From Streptosporangium subroseum (GTDB taxonomy: Bacteria; Actinomycetota; Actinomycetes; Streptosporangiales; Streptosporangiaceae): a DNA stretch of 64,000 bases. Both the position numbers and the translations under genes were made by a program. The notes beneath the pieces are model-generated. The model saw only the letters and a list, made by a program, of their open reading frames with translations. It was not told the DNA's origin and searched no databases. The DNA lies in contig NZ_FZOD01000033.1 in assembly GCF_900188345.1 (NCBI RefSeq), positions 1 through 64,000 on the forward strand, written 5' to 3'. Positions within the stretch are counted from its first letter, which is position 1, and every line of letters starts with the position of its first letter. Positions 42,302-52,187 of the stretch are shown here, in pieces.

Positions 42302-43174
42302 TCAGTGGCCGATCTTGTCCAGCTCGGCACGGTCCTCGTCGGAGAGCGAGAGTGCCGCGCCGGCGATGTTCTCGCGCAGGTGCGCCGCGGACGAGGTGCC
42401 GGGGATCAGCAGGATGTTCGGCGACCGCCGCAGTAGCCAGGCCAGGGCGACGGACACCGGAGTCGCGTCCAACCGGGCGGCCACGGCCGAGAGCGCCGAG
42501 GACTGCAGTGGGCTGAAGCCGCCGAGCGGGAAGTAGGGCACGTAGGCGATGCCCTGTTCGGCGAGCCTGTCGATCAGTTCGTCGTCCTGGCGGTACGCGA
42601 GGTTGTACATGTTCTGCACGCACACGATCGGCGCGATCGCCTGTGCCTCGGCGACCTGTTCCGCCGTCGCGTTGCTCACTCCGAGGTGCCGGATCAGGCC
42701 CTGTCGCTGGAGTTCGACGAGCGTCTCGAACGGTTCGGCGAGCGAGCCGGGTTGGGGTCCATCGGCGTTGCCGAGCCGGAGGTTGACCAGGTCGAGCACC
42801 TCGAGGCCGAGGTTCTCAAGGTTGTCGTAGACGGCCCGGCGCAGGTTTTCCGGCTCTCGGGCCGGGGGCCAGCCGCCCTGCTGATCGCGGGTCGCGCCGG
42901 CCTTGGTCACGATGTGCAGCGATTCGGGGTACGGGTGCAGCGCTTCACGGATCAGCTGGTTGGTGACATGTGGCCCGTAGGCGTCACTGGTGTCGATGTG
43001 GGTGATGCCGAGGTCGACGACCTCGGCGAGGACGGCGAGTGCGCCGTCGTGGTCGGCGGGCGGCCCCATGACCCAGGGGCCGGCGAGCTGCATGGCGCCG
43101 TAGCCGAACCGGGTGACGTTCAGGTCGCCCAGCGTCCAGGTGCCGCCGGGAAGGGAAGTGGAGGGCATGCTCAT
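42302..43174 (-). CDS. Aldo/keto reductase
   Basis: A 290-aa NADPH-dependent (a/b)8 reductase: GYGAMQLAG, HIDTSDAYG (catalytic Asp and Tyr), VTKAG (catalytic Lys), then LGVSNAT and LIPGTSSAAHLREN, the NADPH site. A catalytic His in the NLRLG region is replaced, as in several actinobacterial members. It is divergent from an HxlR regulator with shared ACTTCC-type operator sites. Confidence 0.93.
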   Translation of the reverse strand: MSMPSTSLPGGTWTLGDLNVTRFGYGAMQLAGPWVMGPPADHDGALAVLAEVVDLGITHIDTSDAYGPHVTNQLIREALHPYPESLHIVTKAGATRDQQGGWPPAREPENLRRAVYDNLENLGLEVLDLVNLRLGNADGPQPGSLAEPFETLVELQRQGLIRHLGVSNATAEQVAEAQAIAPIVCVQNMYNLAYRQDDELIDRLAEQGIAYVPYFPLGGFSPLQSSALSAVAARLDATPVSVALAWLLRRSPNILLIPGTSSAAHLRENIAGAALSLSDEDRAELDKIGH

Positions 43175-43244
43175 ACCTCTGGTTTTCGTTTTGAGCCAGG
43201 CGGTGCTGGTGCCTAACGGATGCCTGCTTCACTATGGAGGGGTA

Positions 43245-43261
43245 ACTTCCTGACGGGAAGT
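43245..43261. promoter_or_regulatory. HxlR-type operator ACTTCC-N5-GGAAGT
   Basis: An inverted repeat in the 133-bp gap between the aldo/keto reductase and HxlR genes, with a third half-site CACTTCC at 43264-43270. Likely binding site of the adjacent HxlR protein. Confidence 0.6.
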
Positions 43262-43307
43262 AGGCACTTCCGAGTTCGTAAGGCACCCACGGGTGAAGGA
43301 GCGGTCG

Positions 43308-43751
43308 ATGGCAACGATGACGGCGGCCCAGAAGAGGTCACAGGCCAAGGCGGAATACGACGCCTTCCTAGCGGGATGTCCCAGCCGCAAGCTGCTCGAC
43401 CGGCTCTCCGACAAGTGGGTCACGTTGGTCCTGGCCGCGCTGGGCAGCGACGGCTCGCATCGGTTCGGCGCCGACTGCGCCGGTAAGCCCCGGTCGATGC
43501 GCTACTCGGAGTTGTCCCGCCTGCTGGCCGGCGTCAGTCAGAAGATGCTCACTCAGACGCTGCGCTCCTTGGAGCGCGACGGTCTGATCACCCGCACCGC
43601 GACGCCGACCGTGCCCGTCACGGTCTCCTACGAGCTGACCGACCTCGGTCTCTCGCTGCACCAGATGATGCGCGGCCTCAAGACCTGGGCCGAGACGCAC
43701 ATGGACGATGTGCTCGCCAACCGTGCGACGTACGACACCCGCGACGCCTGA
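43308..43751 (+). CDS. HxlR-family regulator
   Basis: A 147-aa winged-helix protein with the typical HxlR order: CPSRKLLDRLSDKWVTLVLAAL, MRYSELSRLLAGVSQKMLTQ and LRSLERDGLITRTATPTVPV then SYELTDLG. HxlR proteins are often thiol or electrophile sensors; Cys28 precedes the DNA-binding helices. ATG 43308 follows GAAGGAG by 6 bases; GTG 43293 is weaker. It likely represses the divergent reductase. Confidence 0.92.
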   Translation: MATMTAAQKRSQAKAEYDAFLAGCPSRKLLDRLSDKWVTLVLAALGSDGSHRFGADCAGKPRSMRYSELSRLLAGVSQKMLTQTLRSLERDGLITRTATPTVPVTVSYELTDLGLSLHQMMRGLKTWAETHMDDVLANRATYDTRDA

Positions 43752-44088
43752 ACCGCATCCCGCGATTCCCCGGAAACGGTTCCATCACCAGACCTGTCAC
43801 GGCGTTCCCGGGGCCGCCTGCGGATCGGTGGAGGAGGCCGCTGCTGTTCGACGCATCGGCCCGGATCGCATCGCCGGCCGGTGGAGGGCCCGCGTTCCCG
43901 GCGCCGTGGAACACGGCCCTCCGAGTGGTCCCCCGTTTTCGCGGGACAGTGGCCGTACTGCGGAAGGCCACTTGTCCCTAGGGTGAGGGCGCCCGATCCT
44001 GCCGTCCCCGACCCGCGGGACACCTCGGGAGGCAGCCGGGATCGACCTCGCGCGGACCTTCGGCCCGCGTGACCCAGAAGGAGATCAC
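43752..44088. other. Intergenic, no gene recognised
   Basis: 337 bases between HxlR and an acetyltransferase. Open frames on both strands lack recognisable content. Short GGGAACG/CGTTCCC-like repeats occur but form no clear element. Confidence 0.4.
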
Positions 44089-44535
44089 ATGATCGTTGTC
44101 CGCGAGCTCCTCCCGTCCGACAGGGCGGTCTGGGAAGACCTGTTCCGCGCGTACATCGACTTCTACCGGCGCGTCGAGCCGGCGGAGATGTACGACAGGG
44201 CGTGGGAGGAATTCCGGGCGGACACGCGACTGCACGCCCTCGGGGCGAGCCTGGACGGCAGGCTCGTCGGCATCACGCATTTCCTCGTCCACGCCAGCAC
44301 CTCGGCGCCCGACACCGACGTCTGTTACCTGCAGGACCTGTTCACCGCTCCGGACGTGCGGGGCAGGGGTGTGGCCCGCGCGTTGATCGAGGCCGTGACC
44401 GACCGGGCCCGGGCGCGGGGCTGTGGCCGTGTGTACTGGAACACCCACGAATCGAACAGCACGGCACGGCGCCTGTACGACAAGGTGGCCGAGAACCGCG
44501 GCTTCATCAGGTACCAGATCGAGCTGTCGCGTTAG
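44089..44535 (+). CDS. GNAT acetyltransferase
   Basis: A 148-aa intact GNAT protein: N-terminal IVVRELLPSDRAVWEDLFRAY, the acetyl-CoA P-loop LFTAPDVRGRGVARALIEAV (residues about 84-103), and VYWNTHESNSTARRLYDKV plus ENRGFIRYQIEL at the end. AAGGAG lies 5 bases upstream of ATG 44089. The substrate is not predictable. Confidence 0.92.
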   Translation: MIVVRELLPSDRAVWEDLFRAYIDFYRRVEPAEMYDRAWEEFRADTRLHALGASLDGRLVGITHFLVHASTSAPDTDVCYLQDLFTAPDVRGRGVARALIEAVTDRARARGCGRVYWNTHESNSTARRLYDKVAENRGFIRYQIELSR

Positions 44536-44677
44536 TCTCCGCCCGGCCGGACCGGCGCGACGTTCGGCGTCTTCGATGTCCTGTGGTCGTCTGAGGATTT
44601 CAGACATTCCGCAGAGGTTCACATGGCGTTCGGGGCCAACGGTACGAACCCTCACCCTTGATGCGGACAACCGGGCG

Positions 44678-44717
44678 GGGCGGGGTGCCCTCACCTCATT
44701 GTGAGGGCACCCCGCCC
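44678..44717. terminator. Strong bidirectional terminator
   Basis: A perfect 17-bp stem (44678-44694 with 44701-44717) and loop CTCATT between the convergent acetyltransferase and M64 peptidase genes. Confidence 0.92.
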
Positions 44718-44744
44718 GTTCCTGCCGGTCGTGCGACGTCCTTC

Positions 44745-47024
44745 TCAGCGGCCGGCGGGCAGCACCGCCTCGTAGGACTTGGCCCGGGCCTTGGGCTGCG
44801 GGTCGTCGACCAGGCCGGCGCACTGGCCGGCGCCGGTGACGGTGTTGGACACGCCGGCGTCGGAGGGCTGGGCCGTGTTGCCGGCGCAGAACAGGGAGCC
44901 GCGGATGCGGGTACCCGTCACGACGAGGGCCTCCGTGCCGGTGGTACCGCTCAGCATGATCGCGCCACCGATGTCCGCGCCGGCGATGACCAGCCGGCCG
45001 GTGGTGCCGGAGATGGCGACCGCCCCTTCGACGCGCGCCTTGAGCAGGTGCACCTCGGCGGCGCCGGACGCGGTGAGCGCTCCGGAGATCCTGCCGCCGT
45101 CGACCACCAGGGACGCGCCGCGGCTTACCGTCACCGTGCCGCTGACCTCCGCGTTGTTCAGGCAGGTGACACCGGAGCGGACGGAGATCGCGCCCTTCTT
45201 GGGGCCGGTGATCGTGGTGGTGCAGGCCGGCGGCGCCGCGAGGGTCGTCACCGTGAAGCTCTTCGCGGCGCCGTAGTTGCCGCTGGCGTCGATGGAGCGG
45301 TACTCGACGGTGTGCCTGCCGCGAGGCAGCACGCCGTACGTGAGGCTGTCGATGGTGGTGCCGGTCTCGCTGAACTGCCACGGCAGGTCGGCGGAGGTCG
45401 GCCAGCCGAAGTAGTTGAACCAGCCGTCACCGTCCACCCGCGACTCGCTGACGACGTATCCGGGCTCCTCGGCGTGACCGGTGAGCTTCATGGTGAAGGG
45501 GCTGTTGTAGACGTAGGCCTCACCCGAGCTGACCAGCGGCTCGGAGAGCTCGTAGCCGGTGGTGGGCGGGCCGTCCACGGTCCAGGTGAGTGTCTGGCCG
45601 CCGGAGGTGGCGGTGACGGTGTGGCTGCCCGGCGTGAGGCCGACGGCGCCCAGGTCCAGGTCCTCGTCGCTCTCGTCGAGCCGCTTGCCGTCCAGCGCCC
45701 AGGTGACGGTGGGGATGGCGTCGTCGGAGTGGGGGGTCTCGACGTAGACGACCTCCTCGCGTCCCACCCCGCGGTTGTTCGGCGTGGAGGAGAGGAAACC
45801 GGAGCCGACCGTTCCCGGAACGGTGGTCACGCTCGTGTCCACCGTCCACGTGCGGGTCGCGACGAGGTTGGCGGCGCGGATGTCCGGGGCCCGTACGAAC
45901 TCGGTCGGGTCGGTCACGGTCGCGGTCACCGTGTGCTTGCCCGGCGACAGGTTCAGCGTGCGCAGGTCGATCTCGGTGCCCTGGCCGGACAGCGCGGTGC
46001 CGTCCACCTGCCAGGTGGTCGTCAGGGAATGACTGTTGGGGTGCAGCGGTTCGACCCAGAGCACCCGGTCGGCGCCGACCGGCGACGTGGTGGGAGTGCT
46101 GCCCTGGACGAGGCTGACCTTGGCGGAGATCTTCTGGGTCATGATCTCGCGGCTGACCTGGTCGTAGTAGTAGCCCAGCGTCTTCATGATCGAGTGCTGG
46201 CTGGGCCGCCAGATGCCGCTGCTCGTGTACATGCCGCCCTCGTAGCGGCCGATGGTGCCGCCGGCCTCACTCGGCTCGCCGAGCCAGCGCCACCACTTCT
46301 TCTTCTGGTCCTTCATCTGCTGTTCGGTCAGCAGCGTGTGGTGCGCGGAGCTGGGCTCGCCGCCGGTGTAGGCGCCGCCGTCCACGCCGCGGCTGTAGTA
46401 GGGATATTCGTCCTGCAGGCTGCCGAGGGAGTGGCCGATCTCGTGCGGGGCGATCAGGGCCGACATCGAGTTGTGGCCGGAGGCGGTGGCGTAGGCGCCG
46501 CCCGCCCCGCCGTACGTGCCGCTGTTGGCCAGCGCCACGATCTGCCGGTTCCCGCTGGAGGTGCCCGGCACCATGTTGGCGTACTTGTTGGCGGCCGAGT
46601 TGCTCATGGTGATCAGCCGCTGCACGCTGGTGGGGTTGCAGTTGCCCCAGAAGCCCATGCTCAGCGGGGTGTTCTTCTTCCCGTCGGCCAGGTCCGCGTC
46701 GCAGCCGACCCCGGACTCGCCGGAGACGATGTCCACCCGGTAGACGTTGAAGTAGTTCCGGTAGGACTTGTACGGCTCGATCGACCAGAGCACGTTGAGC
46801 TGCAGGGTGGTGTCGGCGGCGAACGCGGACTGCTCGTTCTCGGTGTAGCCGTCGCCCATGATGATCAGGTTGAACCGGCCGGCCGGGTCGCCGGTGACCT
46901 GGAGCGGCACCACGGTGGCGCTGCCGGGTTCGGCGGCGGCACTGGCATGGGCCGCGGGCACTGTCAGGAAGACGGCTGCCAGGGAGGCGGCTGCCAAGGC
47001 CACGAGGGGCCTGGTCATGCGCAT
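44745..47024 (-). CDS. Secreted M64 (IgA-protease-type) metallopeptidase
   Basis: A 759-aa exported protease. Signal peptide 1-27; catalytic domain about 40-330 with the zinc motif HEIGHSLGSLQDEY (194-207; His194, Glu195, His198, Asp205). Two or three Ig/PKD-like b-domains follow (about 340-520), with a further b-rich segment (RHTVEYRSIDASGNYG) and a C-terminal Ser/Thr/Gly-rich b-helical part ending LVDDPQPKARAKSYEAVLP. GGAGG 8 bases before ATG 47024. Likely degrades environmental protein; LysR is divergent. Confidence 0.93.
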   Translation of the reverse strand: MRMTRPLVALAAASLAAVFLTVPAAHASAAAEPGSATVVPLQVTGDPAGRFNLIIMGDGYTENEQSAFAADTTLQLNVLWSIEPYKSYRNYFNVYRVDIVSGESGVGCDADLADGKKNTPLSMGFWGNCNPTSVQRLITMSNSAANKYANMVPGTSSGNRQIVALANSGTYGGAGGAYATASGHNSMSALIAPHEIGHSLGSLQDEYPYYSRGVDGGAYTGGEPSSAHHTLLTEQQMKDQKKKWWRWLGEPSEAGGTIGRYEGGMYTSSGIWRPSQHSIMKTLGYYYDQVSREIMTQKISAKVSLVQGSTPTTSPVGADRVLWVEPLHPNSHSLTTTWQVDGTALSGQGTEIDLRTLNLSPGKHTVTATVTDPTEFVRAPDIRAANLVATRTWTVDTSVTTVPGTVGSGFLSSTPNNRGVGREEVVYVETPHSDDAIPTVTWALDGKRLDESDEDLDLGAVGLTPGSHTVTATSGGQTLTWTVDGPPTTGYELSEPLVSSGEAYVYNSPFTMKLTGHAEEPGYVVSESRVDGDGWFNYFGWPTSADLPWQFSETGTTIDSLTYGVLPRGRHTVEYRSIDASGNYGAAKSFTVTTLAAPPACTTTITGPKKGAISVRSGVTCLNNAEVSGTVTVSRGASLVVDGGRISGALTASGAAEVHLLKARVEGAVAISGTTGRLVIAGADIGGAIMLSGTTGTEALVVTGTRIRGSLFCAGNTAQPSDAGVSNTVTGAGQCAGLVDDPQPKARAKSYEAVLPAGR

Positions 47025-47352
47025 GAAGGGAACCTCCGGAAAAAATGTCGAGGGAGTGCCTGCACTATCGAGGCTCCGCTCTCTCAGCGCACATCCCATA
47101 TAGCCATAACTCCGGATTTATGGATCGCTCGAGGGACGTGCCGCGACCGTCCTGCCCACGGTGTTGACGTGGCCGAGCGAAGCGATGATCGTACGATCGG
47201 CGAAGGCGGATCCGGAGGAGTGACGGGTCGCGGACGCGGAAGGTCCCTCCGGTCGCCCTGACGCGACCTCCAGCATGTGTGAACTGCGAAATATCCCGCC
47301 AATCCCAAGGGGGTATAGTTCCCGCGTTATAGGGGTGAAAGGAGGGGCTGCA

Positions 47353-48306
47353 GTGCAGCTTGAGCTCCGCCATCTGCGGGTGATCTGTGCCATCGCCGAC
47401 GCCGGGAGCCTCAGCAGGGCGGCCACCACCATCGGCGTGTCGCAGCCCGCTCTCACCGCCCAGTTGCAGCGGGTCGAGGGGACGCTCGGCGGGCAGCTCT
47501 TCCGGCGTGGCCGCCTCGGCGTCACCCCGACCCCCTTCGGCCAGTTCATGCTGACCCGGGCGAGGTCGATCCTGCTCGCGGTGGACGAGTTGATCACGGG
47601 CACCGGCGCCCACGAGAGCCGGCCGGACGTCGCACGTATCGGCGGATACGTGACGCCCATGCTGTCCGGCCTGCTCAGCCGGCTCTTCAAGGTCCTCGAC
47701 ATGCCGATCACCGTGCACACCGAGTACTCCCCGCGGCTCCTCCTCGACCTGCTGGCCTCCCGCCGGCTGGACGCGGCGACCCTCGTCGACTACCCGGGGA
47801 ACGAACTGCCCGTCGTCCCCTCGGTCGGCATGCACCTGGTGGCCACCGAGCCGGTCTTCGTTCTTCTGAGCAGCTCGCACCCGCTCGCGGAAGAGGAGGA
47901 GGTACGGCTGGCCGACCTCGCCGACGACGACTGGGTGATCTCGCCGCCGGACGGCGTCGGCTGGCCGGAGTGCGTCTACTCCGCCTGCCGGGACGCGGGC
48001 TTCTCTCCCCGGGTCCCGCACAGCATGACCGAGCAGGCGATGATCCGGCAGCTGGTCGCCGGTGGGCACGCCGTCGCCCCCTGCCAGGCCACGGTGCAGG
48101 ACGGCCCCGGAGTCGTGGTGCGCCCGCTGGCCGGGACCCCACTGTGGCTGCGGCACCTGGTGGCTTGGCGCCGCAGCGGCCCGCTCGCCGATCGTGCGCG
48201 GGAGCTGACCGAGTTCGCCGCGGAGGCGCACCACGAGGCCATCGGCGAACGACCGCATTACACGGCGTGGCTCGCCCGCAACGGAGGCGTCACGACCCCG
48301 CGATAG
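47353..48306 (+). CDS. LysR-family regulator
   Basis: A 317-aa protein with an N-terminal winged helix (LELRHLRVICAIADAGSLSR ... SQPALTAQLQRVEGTLGGQLFRR) and a periplasmic-binding-like sensor domain. GTG 47353 with AAAGGAGG 7 bases upstream is the start. Divergent from the M64 protease, with TATAGT-like -10 elements near 47314. It may control the protease. Confidence 0.92.
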   Translation: MQLELRHLRVICAIADAGSLSRAATTIGVSQPALTAQLQRVEGTLGGQLFRRGRLGVTPTPFGQFMLTRARSILLAVDELITGTGAHESRPDVARIGGYVTPMLSGLLSRLFKVLDMPITVHTEYSPRLLLDLLASRRLDAATLVDYPGNELPVVPSVGMHLVATEPVFVLLSSSHPLAEEEEVRLADLADDDWVISPPDGVGWPECVYSACRDAGFSPRVPHSMTEQAMIRQLVAGGHAVAPCQATVQDGPGVVVRPLAGTPLWLRHLVAWRRSGPLADRARELTEFAAEAHHEAIGERPHYTAWLARNGGVTTPR

Positions 48307-48409
48307 GCCACCCGGCAGGGTCGCCGACGCTTGACGCGGAAGCTCGTGGGAATCGCGGGATCCACCACGGCGCCCCCCCGGCCCCGGCGGGCGGGGTCGT
48401 GACCCGCGG

Positions 48410-48781
48410 TCACCAGTTGGCGACCTCGAATATCTTCCAGGGCCGGATGTCCTCGCGCGGTCTCGGCCGGGCGCCGGATGCCGGGAGTCCCGCGCCGGGG
48501 TCCTCGGTCTCGTCGCGGCCGGGCCGCAGCGCGTCCAGGATCGTCTCCCAGGTGCCATCCGCCGACCAGCGGCGATGCCGGCTGTAGACGGTCTTCCAGT
48601 TGCCGTAGTCCTCCGGCAGCTTCCGCCAGGGGCAGGCGGTCCTGAATCGGAAAAACACCCCGTCGACGATCGTACGGTGATCGGCCCACCGGTTTCCCCT
48701 CCGAGCCCGGGCAGGCAGTAACGGCTCCACCAGCGCCCACTCGTCGTCGGTCAGATCATCGCGTTTCAGTCGGTCGTCCAC
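48410..48781 (-). mobile_element. IS5-family transposase fragment
   Basis: A 123-aa frame: LTDDEWALVEPLLPARARRG, WADHRTIVDGVFFRFRTACPWRKLPEDYGNWKTVYSRHRRWSADGTWETILDAL is the N-terminal HTH/DUF4096 domain of IS5-type transposases. After about residue 90 the sequence diverges, and the DDE catalytic part is missing. No inverted terminal repeats or target duplication are visible. A dead remnant. Confidence 0.78.
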
Positions 48782-48896
48782 GGCTCAATGATCTACACCA
48801 TTGGCGCGCGAAGCTCCACTCGAGGGTTCGCGGGCGCCGGTGACCCGTCGCGGGCAGGCGGGTTTCCCGCACCGGTGGCGTCAGAGCGGTGACGGT

Positions 48897-49898
48897 TCAT
48901 GACGAGCCCAGACGTCCCGGAGCCGTTGCCGGGCCGGCGAGGAGGAAGCTTCGCAGGGTCATCGGCTCGCGGCCGATCAGGTGGCGCAGTTCGTCCCGGT
49001 TGGCCGGCCGGGTGGAGCCGCGTCCGGCGATGTGGGCCGCGACGGCGGTGATGTGGCCCGCCATGTCGGGGTTGACCACGCCGGTGGTGTCGGTGGCGGC
49101 AAGCTCGACCAGCTCCTGGCGCCAGGTCTCGGGGTCGATCGGCTCGAATCTGACCGGTCGGTTGAGCGCCTCGCCGAGCAGGGCGGCGATGGTCGCGTGG
49201 TCGGCCTCCTCCGCGCCCGGCGGGTAGCAGACGGGGCCGTCGAAGCGCTCGGGGTGCATGAGCGCCGCGACCGCCAGTTCACCCGCGTCTTCGGCATTGA
49301 TCCACGCCACCGGGGTATCCCCGAAACAGTTGCGGATCACGCCCCGCTCGCGGGCTGACCTGCCGTGCAGGACGCTGATGTTCTCGTGGAAGGCCGCGGC
49401 GATCCTGAGCACCAGAATGTCGAGTCCGGCCCAGCGCAGCACCTCCTCCGCCAACCACTGGGCGCGCCCACGGTCGCTGGGGTGCCCAGGATGCGCGGGG
49501 CCCATGGACATGACCACCGTCCGCACCGGGGCACCGTACTCGCGGACCGCCGCGGCGTAGTTCGCCGCCGCCGCCACGACCCCGGCGTCGATCGGATAGG
49601 TGAAGTAGGTCGTCTCGACATCGCGCAGCGCCCGGACGACGCTGCGTCGGTCGTGCAGGTCCCCGACGACAACCTCGACGCCCTGCGCGGCCAGTTCGTC
49701 CGTGCGCCCGCTGAGGCGCCGCACCAGCGCCCGCACGTTCCTACCCTCCTCCAGAAGGCGGCGCACGACGTACGGGCCCGTCGCTCCGTGCCGCCCGGTG
49801 GCACCCGTGACCAGGACGGGGGCCTGCGGTGTGTCCGCGGCCGGGCCTTCCAGCCTGCTCTGGGGTATCGGCTCGCCCTCGCGTCGGCCATGGCTCAT
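48897..49898 (-). CDS. NmrA-like NAD(P)-binding protein
   Basis: A 333-aa NmrA/HSCARG-like atypical SDR: VLVTGATGRHGATGPYVVRRLL (residues about 28-49) is the dinucleotide loop, and the catalytic Tyr of classical SDRs is absent. Such proteins sense NADP or act as quinone/isoflavone reductases. GAGGAGCGAG before ATG 49898 fixes the start. It shares family with the protein at 55446, but the two are not close duplicates. Confidence 0.9.
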   Translation of the reverse strand: MSHGRREGEPIPQSRLEGPAADTPQAPVLVTGATGRHGATGPYVVRRLLEEGRNVRALVRRLSGRTDELAAQGVEVVVGDLHDRRSVVRALRDVETTYFTYPIDAGVVAAAANYAAAVREYGAPVRTVVMSMGPAHPGHPSDRGRAQWLAEEVLRWAGLDILVLRIAAAFHENISVLHGRSARERGVIRNCFGDTPVAWINAEDAGELAVAALMHPERFDGPVCYPPGAEEADHATIAALLGEALNRPVRFEPIDPETWRQELVELAATDTTGVVNPDMAGHITAVAAHIAGRGSTRPANRDELRHLIGREPMTLRSFLLAGPATAPGRLGSS

Positions 49899-49940
49899 GT
49901 CTCGCTCCTCGACTCTGTTCAACGATCTACGGCTGAGGCG

Positions 49941-50639
49941 CTACCTGATCGGTGCTTCCCCCGGCGGCCGGGTGAGCACAAGGGTCATGGCGCGGTGAAG
50001 CCGGAATCCCAGGGATTCGTACAGCCGGAGGGCGTTCGTGTTGGACGCGACCACATGGAGGAACGGCGTCTTGCCGCGCTCCCGGATGCCGGCCGCGACA
50101 GCGAGCATCAACCGGGTCCCCAGTCCATGTCCACGCCAGTCCGCGTCGGTGCAGACTCCGCTGATCTCCGTCCACCCCGGCAGGCGCAGGCGTTCACCGG
50201 CCATCGCCACCAGACGCCCCCCACTGCGAATGCCCAGGTAGGTACCCATCTCGATCGTGCGTGGCAGGAACGGTCCCGGCCTGGTGCGTCCGGCCAGAGC
50301 GAGCATCTCCGGAACGTCCGCCTGGGTGAGGCGGACGGCCTCCTGGTCCCGCGCGGCCGCGACGCCGTCGTCGATGAGCTGTAGCACGGTGATTCGCGTG
50401 ACGACCTCCCAGCCATCCGGCGGCTCGACCGTGAGAGCGGTCAGCGTGACTCCCCCACCGGGACCGGCGAGTGCTGCGATGTCCGCCCAGTCGGCGTCGT
50501 CAGGGGAGTCCGGCAGCGCCATGAACGGTGACACGTCCAACGGGTAGCGCAGTGCGTTGCCCCGTCGCTGAGCGAAGTGGGTCTGCGGCCCGGTCAGCGC
50601 CGAGTAGACGGAATTGTCCAGCGGATGTGACTGCCCCAT
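49941..50639 (-). CDS. GNAT acetyltransferase (FR47-like)
   Basis: A 232-aa protein. The C-terminal half is a GNAT domain (EISGVCTDADWRGHGLGTRLMLAVAAGI, FLHVVASNTNALRLYESLGF), and the N-terminal half is a degenerate first module with PLDNSVYSALTGPQTHF typical of FR47-like proteins. The start is uncertain: ATG 50639 matches relatives, while ATG 50675 has AGAAGTGG upstream. Confidence 0.85.
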   Translation of the reverse strand: MGQSHPLDNSVYSALTGPQTHFAQRRGNALRYPLDVSPFMALPDSPDDADWADIAALAGPGGGVTLTALTVEPPDGWEVVTRITVLQLIDDGVAAARDQEAVRLTQADVPEMLALAGRTRPGPFLPRTIEMGTYLGIRSGGRLVAMAGERLRLPGWTEISGVCTDADWRGHGLGTRLMLAVAAGIRERGKTPFLHVVASNTNALRLYESLGFRLHRAMTLVLTRPPGEAPIR

Positions 50640-50839
50640 CGGAGAACCAACCGATTCTGGCTTGTTTCCTAGCATGCTTGACACCACTTCTCATACGGGT
50701 TCTTCGGACGGCCGGGTCGTCGCGGTGGCTCACGAAGGCGGCTGCGGGGATCGTCATGGCGAGCGACGTGATGCGGCCGACGAGCGAGGGTGCGGGATGA
50801 ATCCACCGGTCATGGCCGGATTCCCGTCCGGCTACTCGA

Positions 50840-51607
50840 CTACCAGTTGATCTCGGCTATCAGGAAGGGCTCGCTCTCCGGAGCTGCTTTGCGGGCCCGC
50901 AGGACCCGCTCGGCGGGTGCCCCGGCCGGCACGCGCAGCGGAGGTTCGGGCTGCTCGATCGTGTCGGCCACCGTGGCGGCCACCTCCTCCGGGGTGACGG
51001 ACTCGCCACGGAGGACGTCCAGCGCCCCATACAGCGGGAGGTACGGGTCGTTCTCCTTCAGGTACACCTTGGCGCGCGCGGCGCCACCCGAGGAGACCAC
51101 ACCGGGCTGCACCACGCTCACCTTGATACCGAAGTGACCCGTCTCGATGGCGAGCGTCTCCGCGAGCGCCTCCAGCGCCCATTTGCTGGCGCCGTACGGG
51201 CCGATCATCGGCAGCACCAGCCGCCCCTGGATACTGGAGACAAAAATGAGGCGGCCCGATCCTCTTTCACGCATCGCCGGAAGCACACCCTGCGCCACTC
51301 GCAGCGCGCCCAGGGTGTTGAGCTGAAAGAGCCGTTCGACCTCCGAGAGCGGGACGCTCTCCAGAGGCGCGCGCACCGTCTCGCCGGCATTGCTGACCAG
51401 CACATCGATGTCGCCGGCATCCTGAATGGCCTGGTCGACGCTTTCCTGATCGGTGACATCGAGGCGCAGGCGCTGGTCGACCGGCAGGTCGGCCAGCGTT
51501 TCCGGGCGGCGCGCGGTGGCGATGACCCGGTGGCCCCGGTTTGACAGTTCGACGGCGATAGCTCGGCCGATGCCTTTGGAGGCGCCGGTGATGAGCACAG
51601 ACGACAT
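50840..51607 (-). CDS. Short-chain dehydrogenase/reductase
   Basis: A 255-aa classical SDR: TGASKGIG (7-14) binds NADPH, NAG is present, and YGASK is the catalytic Tyr-Lys motif. Start ATG 51607 follows GGAGATCC. It lies downstream of the ABM gene and MDR remnant on the same strand, and so is part of the leftward HxlR-controlled unit, although a 220-base gap separates it from the remnant. Confidence 0.92.
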   Translation of the reverse strand: MSSVLITGASKGIGRAIAVELSNRGHRVIATARRPETLADLPVDQRLRLDVTDQESVDQAIQDAGDIDVLVSNAGETVRAPLESVPLSEVERLFQLNTLGALRVAQGVLPAMRERGSGRLIFVSSIQGRLVLPMIGPYGASKWALEALAETLAIETGHFGIKVSVVQPGVVSSGGAARAKVYLKENDPYLPLYGALDVLRGESVTPEEVAATVADTIEQPEPPLRVPAGAPAERVLRARKAAPESEPFLIAEINW

Positions 51608-51827
51608 GATGGATCTCCTCTGAGTTGGTGACTTGCGAGCAGGTCCCGCAGCGAACACCGGAATCGGCGAACGCCCGACGGTCAGGTCGCGCCGCCGCCT
51701 GGGGGCTTTGGCGCCGATGATGAGCGCGCCGCCGGCGCTCCGGCCGGGCTGTCGGGCAGCCCGGACGCGGCGATCCGGTCCTCGTGCCGGCTCGGCCCGG
51801 TGGTCCGCGTGGCGCAATGGACGCGGG

Positions 51828-52184
51828 TCAGGATTGACCGACCCGCACGAGGAGCTTGCCCGTGTTCGTTCCGTCGAAGAGCATGCGAAGCGCCGCTGGG
51901 GCCGCGGTCAGTCCCTCGACCACGTGCTCTCGGCCGCGCAGCTCGCCGTTGCGCAGGCGGGGCAGGAGATCGGCTTCGATCTCGTCGAAGCGAGCCTCGT
52001 GGTTCATGTAGATGAAACCTTCCATCCGGGCCTGGTTGATCAACAGGTGAAACCAGTTGTGCAGAGGAGCGGGACCACGTCCGCCGTCGTACCGGGAGAT
52101 CGCACCGCACACGAACCACGGGTCTACCTGCCTCTCGACGGTGTCGCCGGCGAACCGCAGTGATCTTGTGTTGCCGCCGGACAT
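51828..52184 (-). pseudogene. MDR NADP-dependent oxidoreductase (CurA/YncB-like) C-terminal remnant
   Basis: WFVCGAISRYD, LHNWFHLLINQARMEGFIYMN and GREHVVEGLTAAPAALRMLFDGTNTGKLLVRV match the C-terminal third of zinc-free MDR reductases (vcGaIs.Yn........n.......r.rmeGF......r........w...G.l...e.v..Gle..p.a...l..G.n.GK.vv.v). The cofactor-binding part is missing. It lies directly downstream of the ABM gene, so an operon gene has been largely deleted. Confidence 0.8.
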
Positions 52185-52187
52185 GCC

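Noticed and set aside
44658..47261. 867-aa plus-strand open frame opposite the M64 peptidase
   Set aside because: High GC keeps the antisense frame open. The minus strand has a signal peptide, HExGH motif and proper RBS; the plus frame has no domain.
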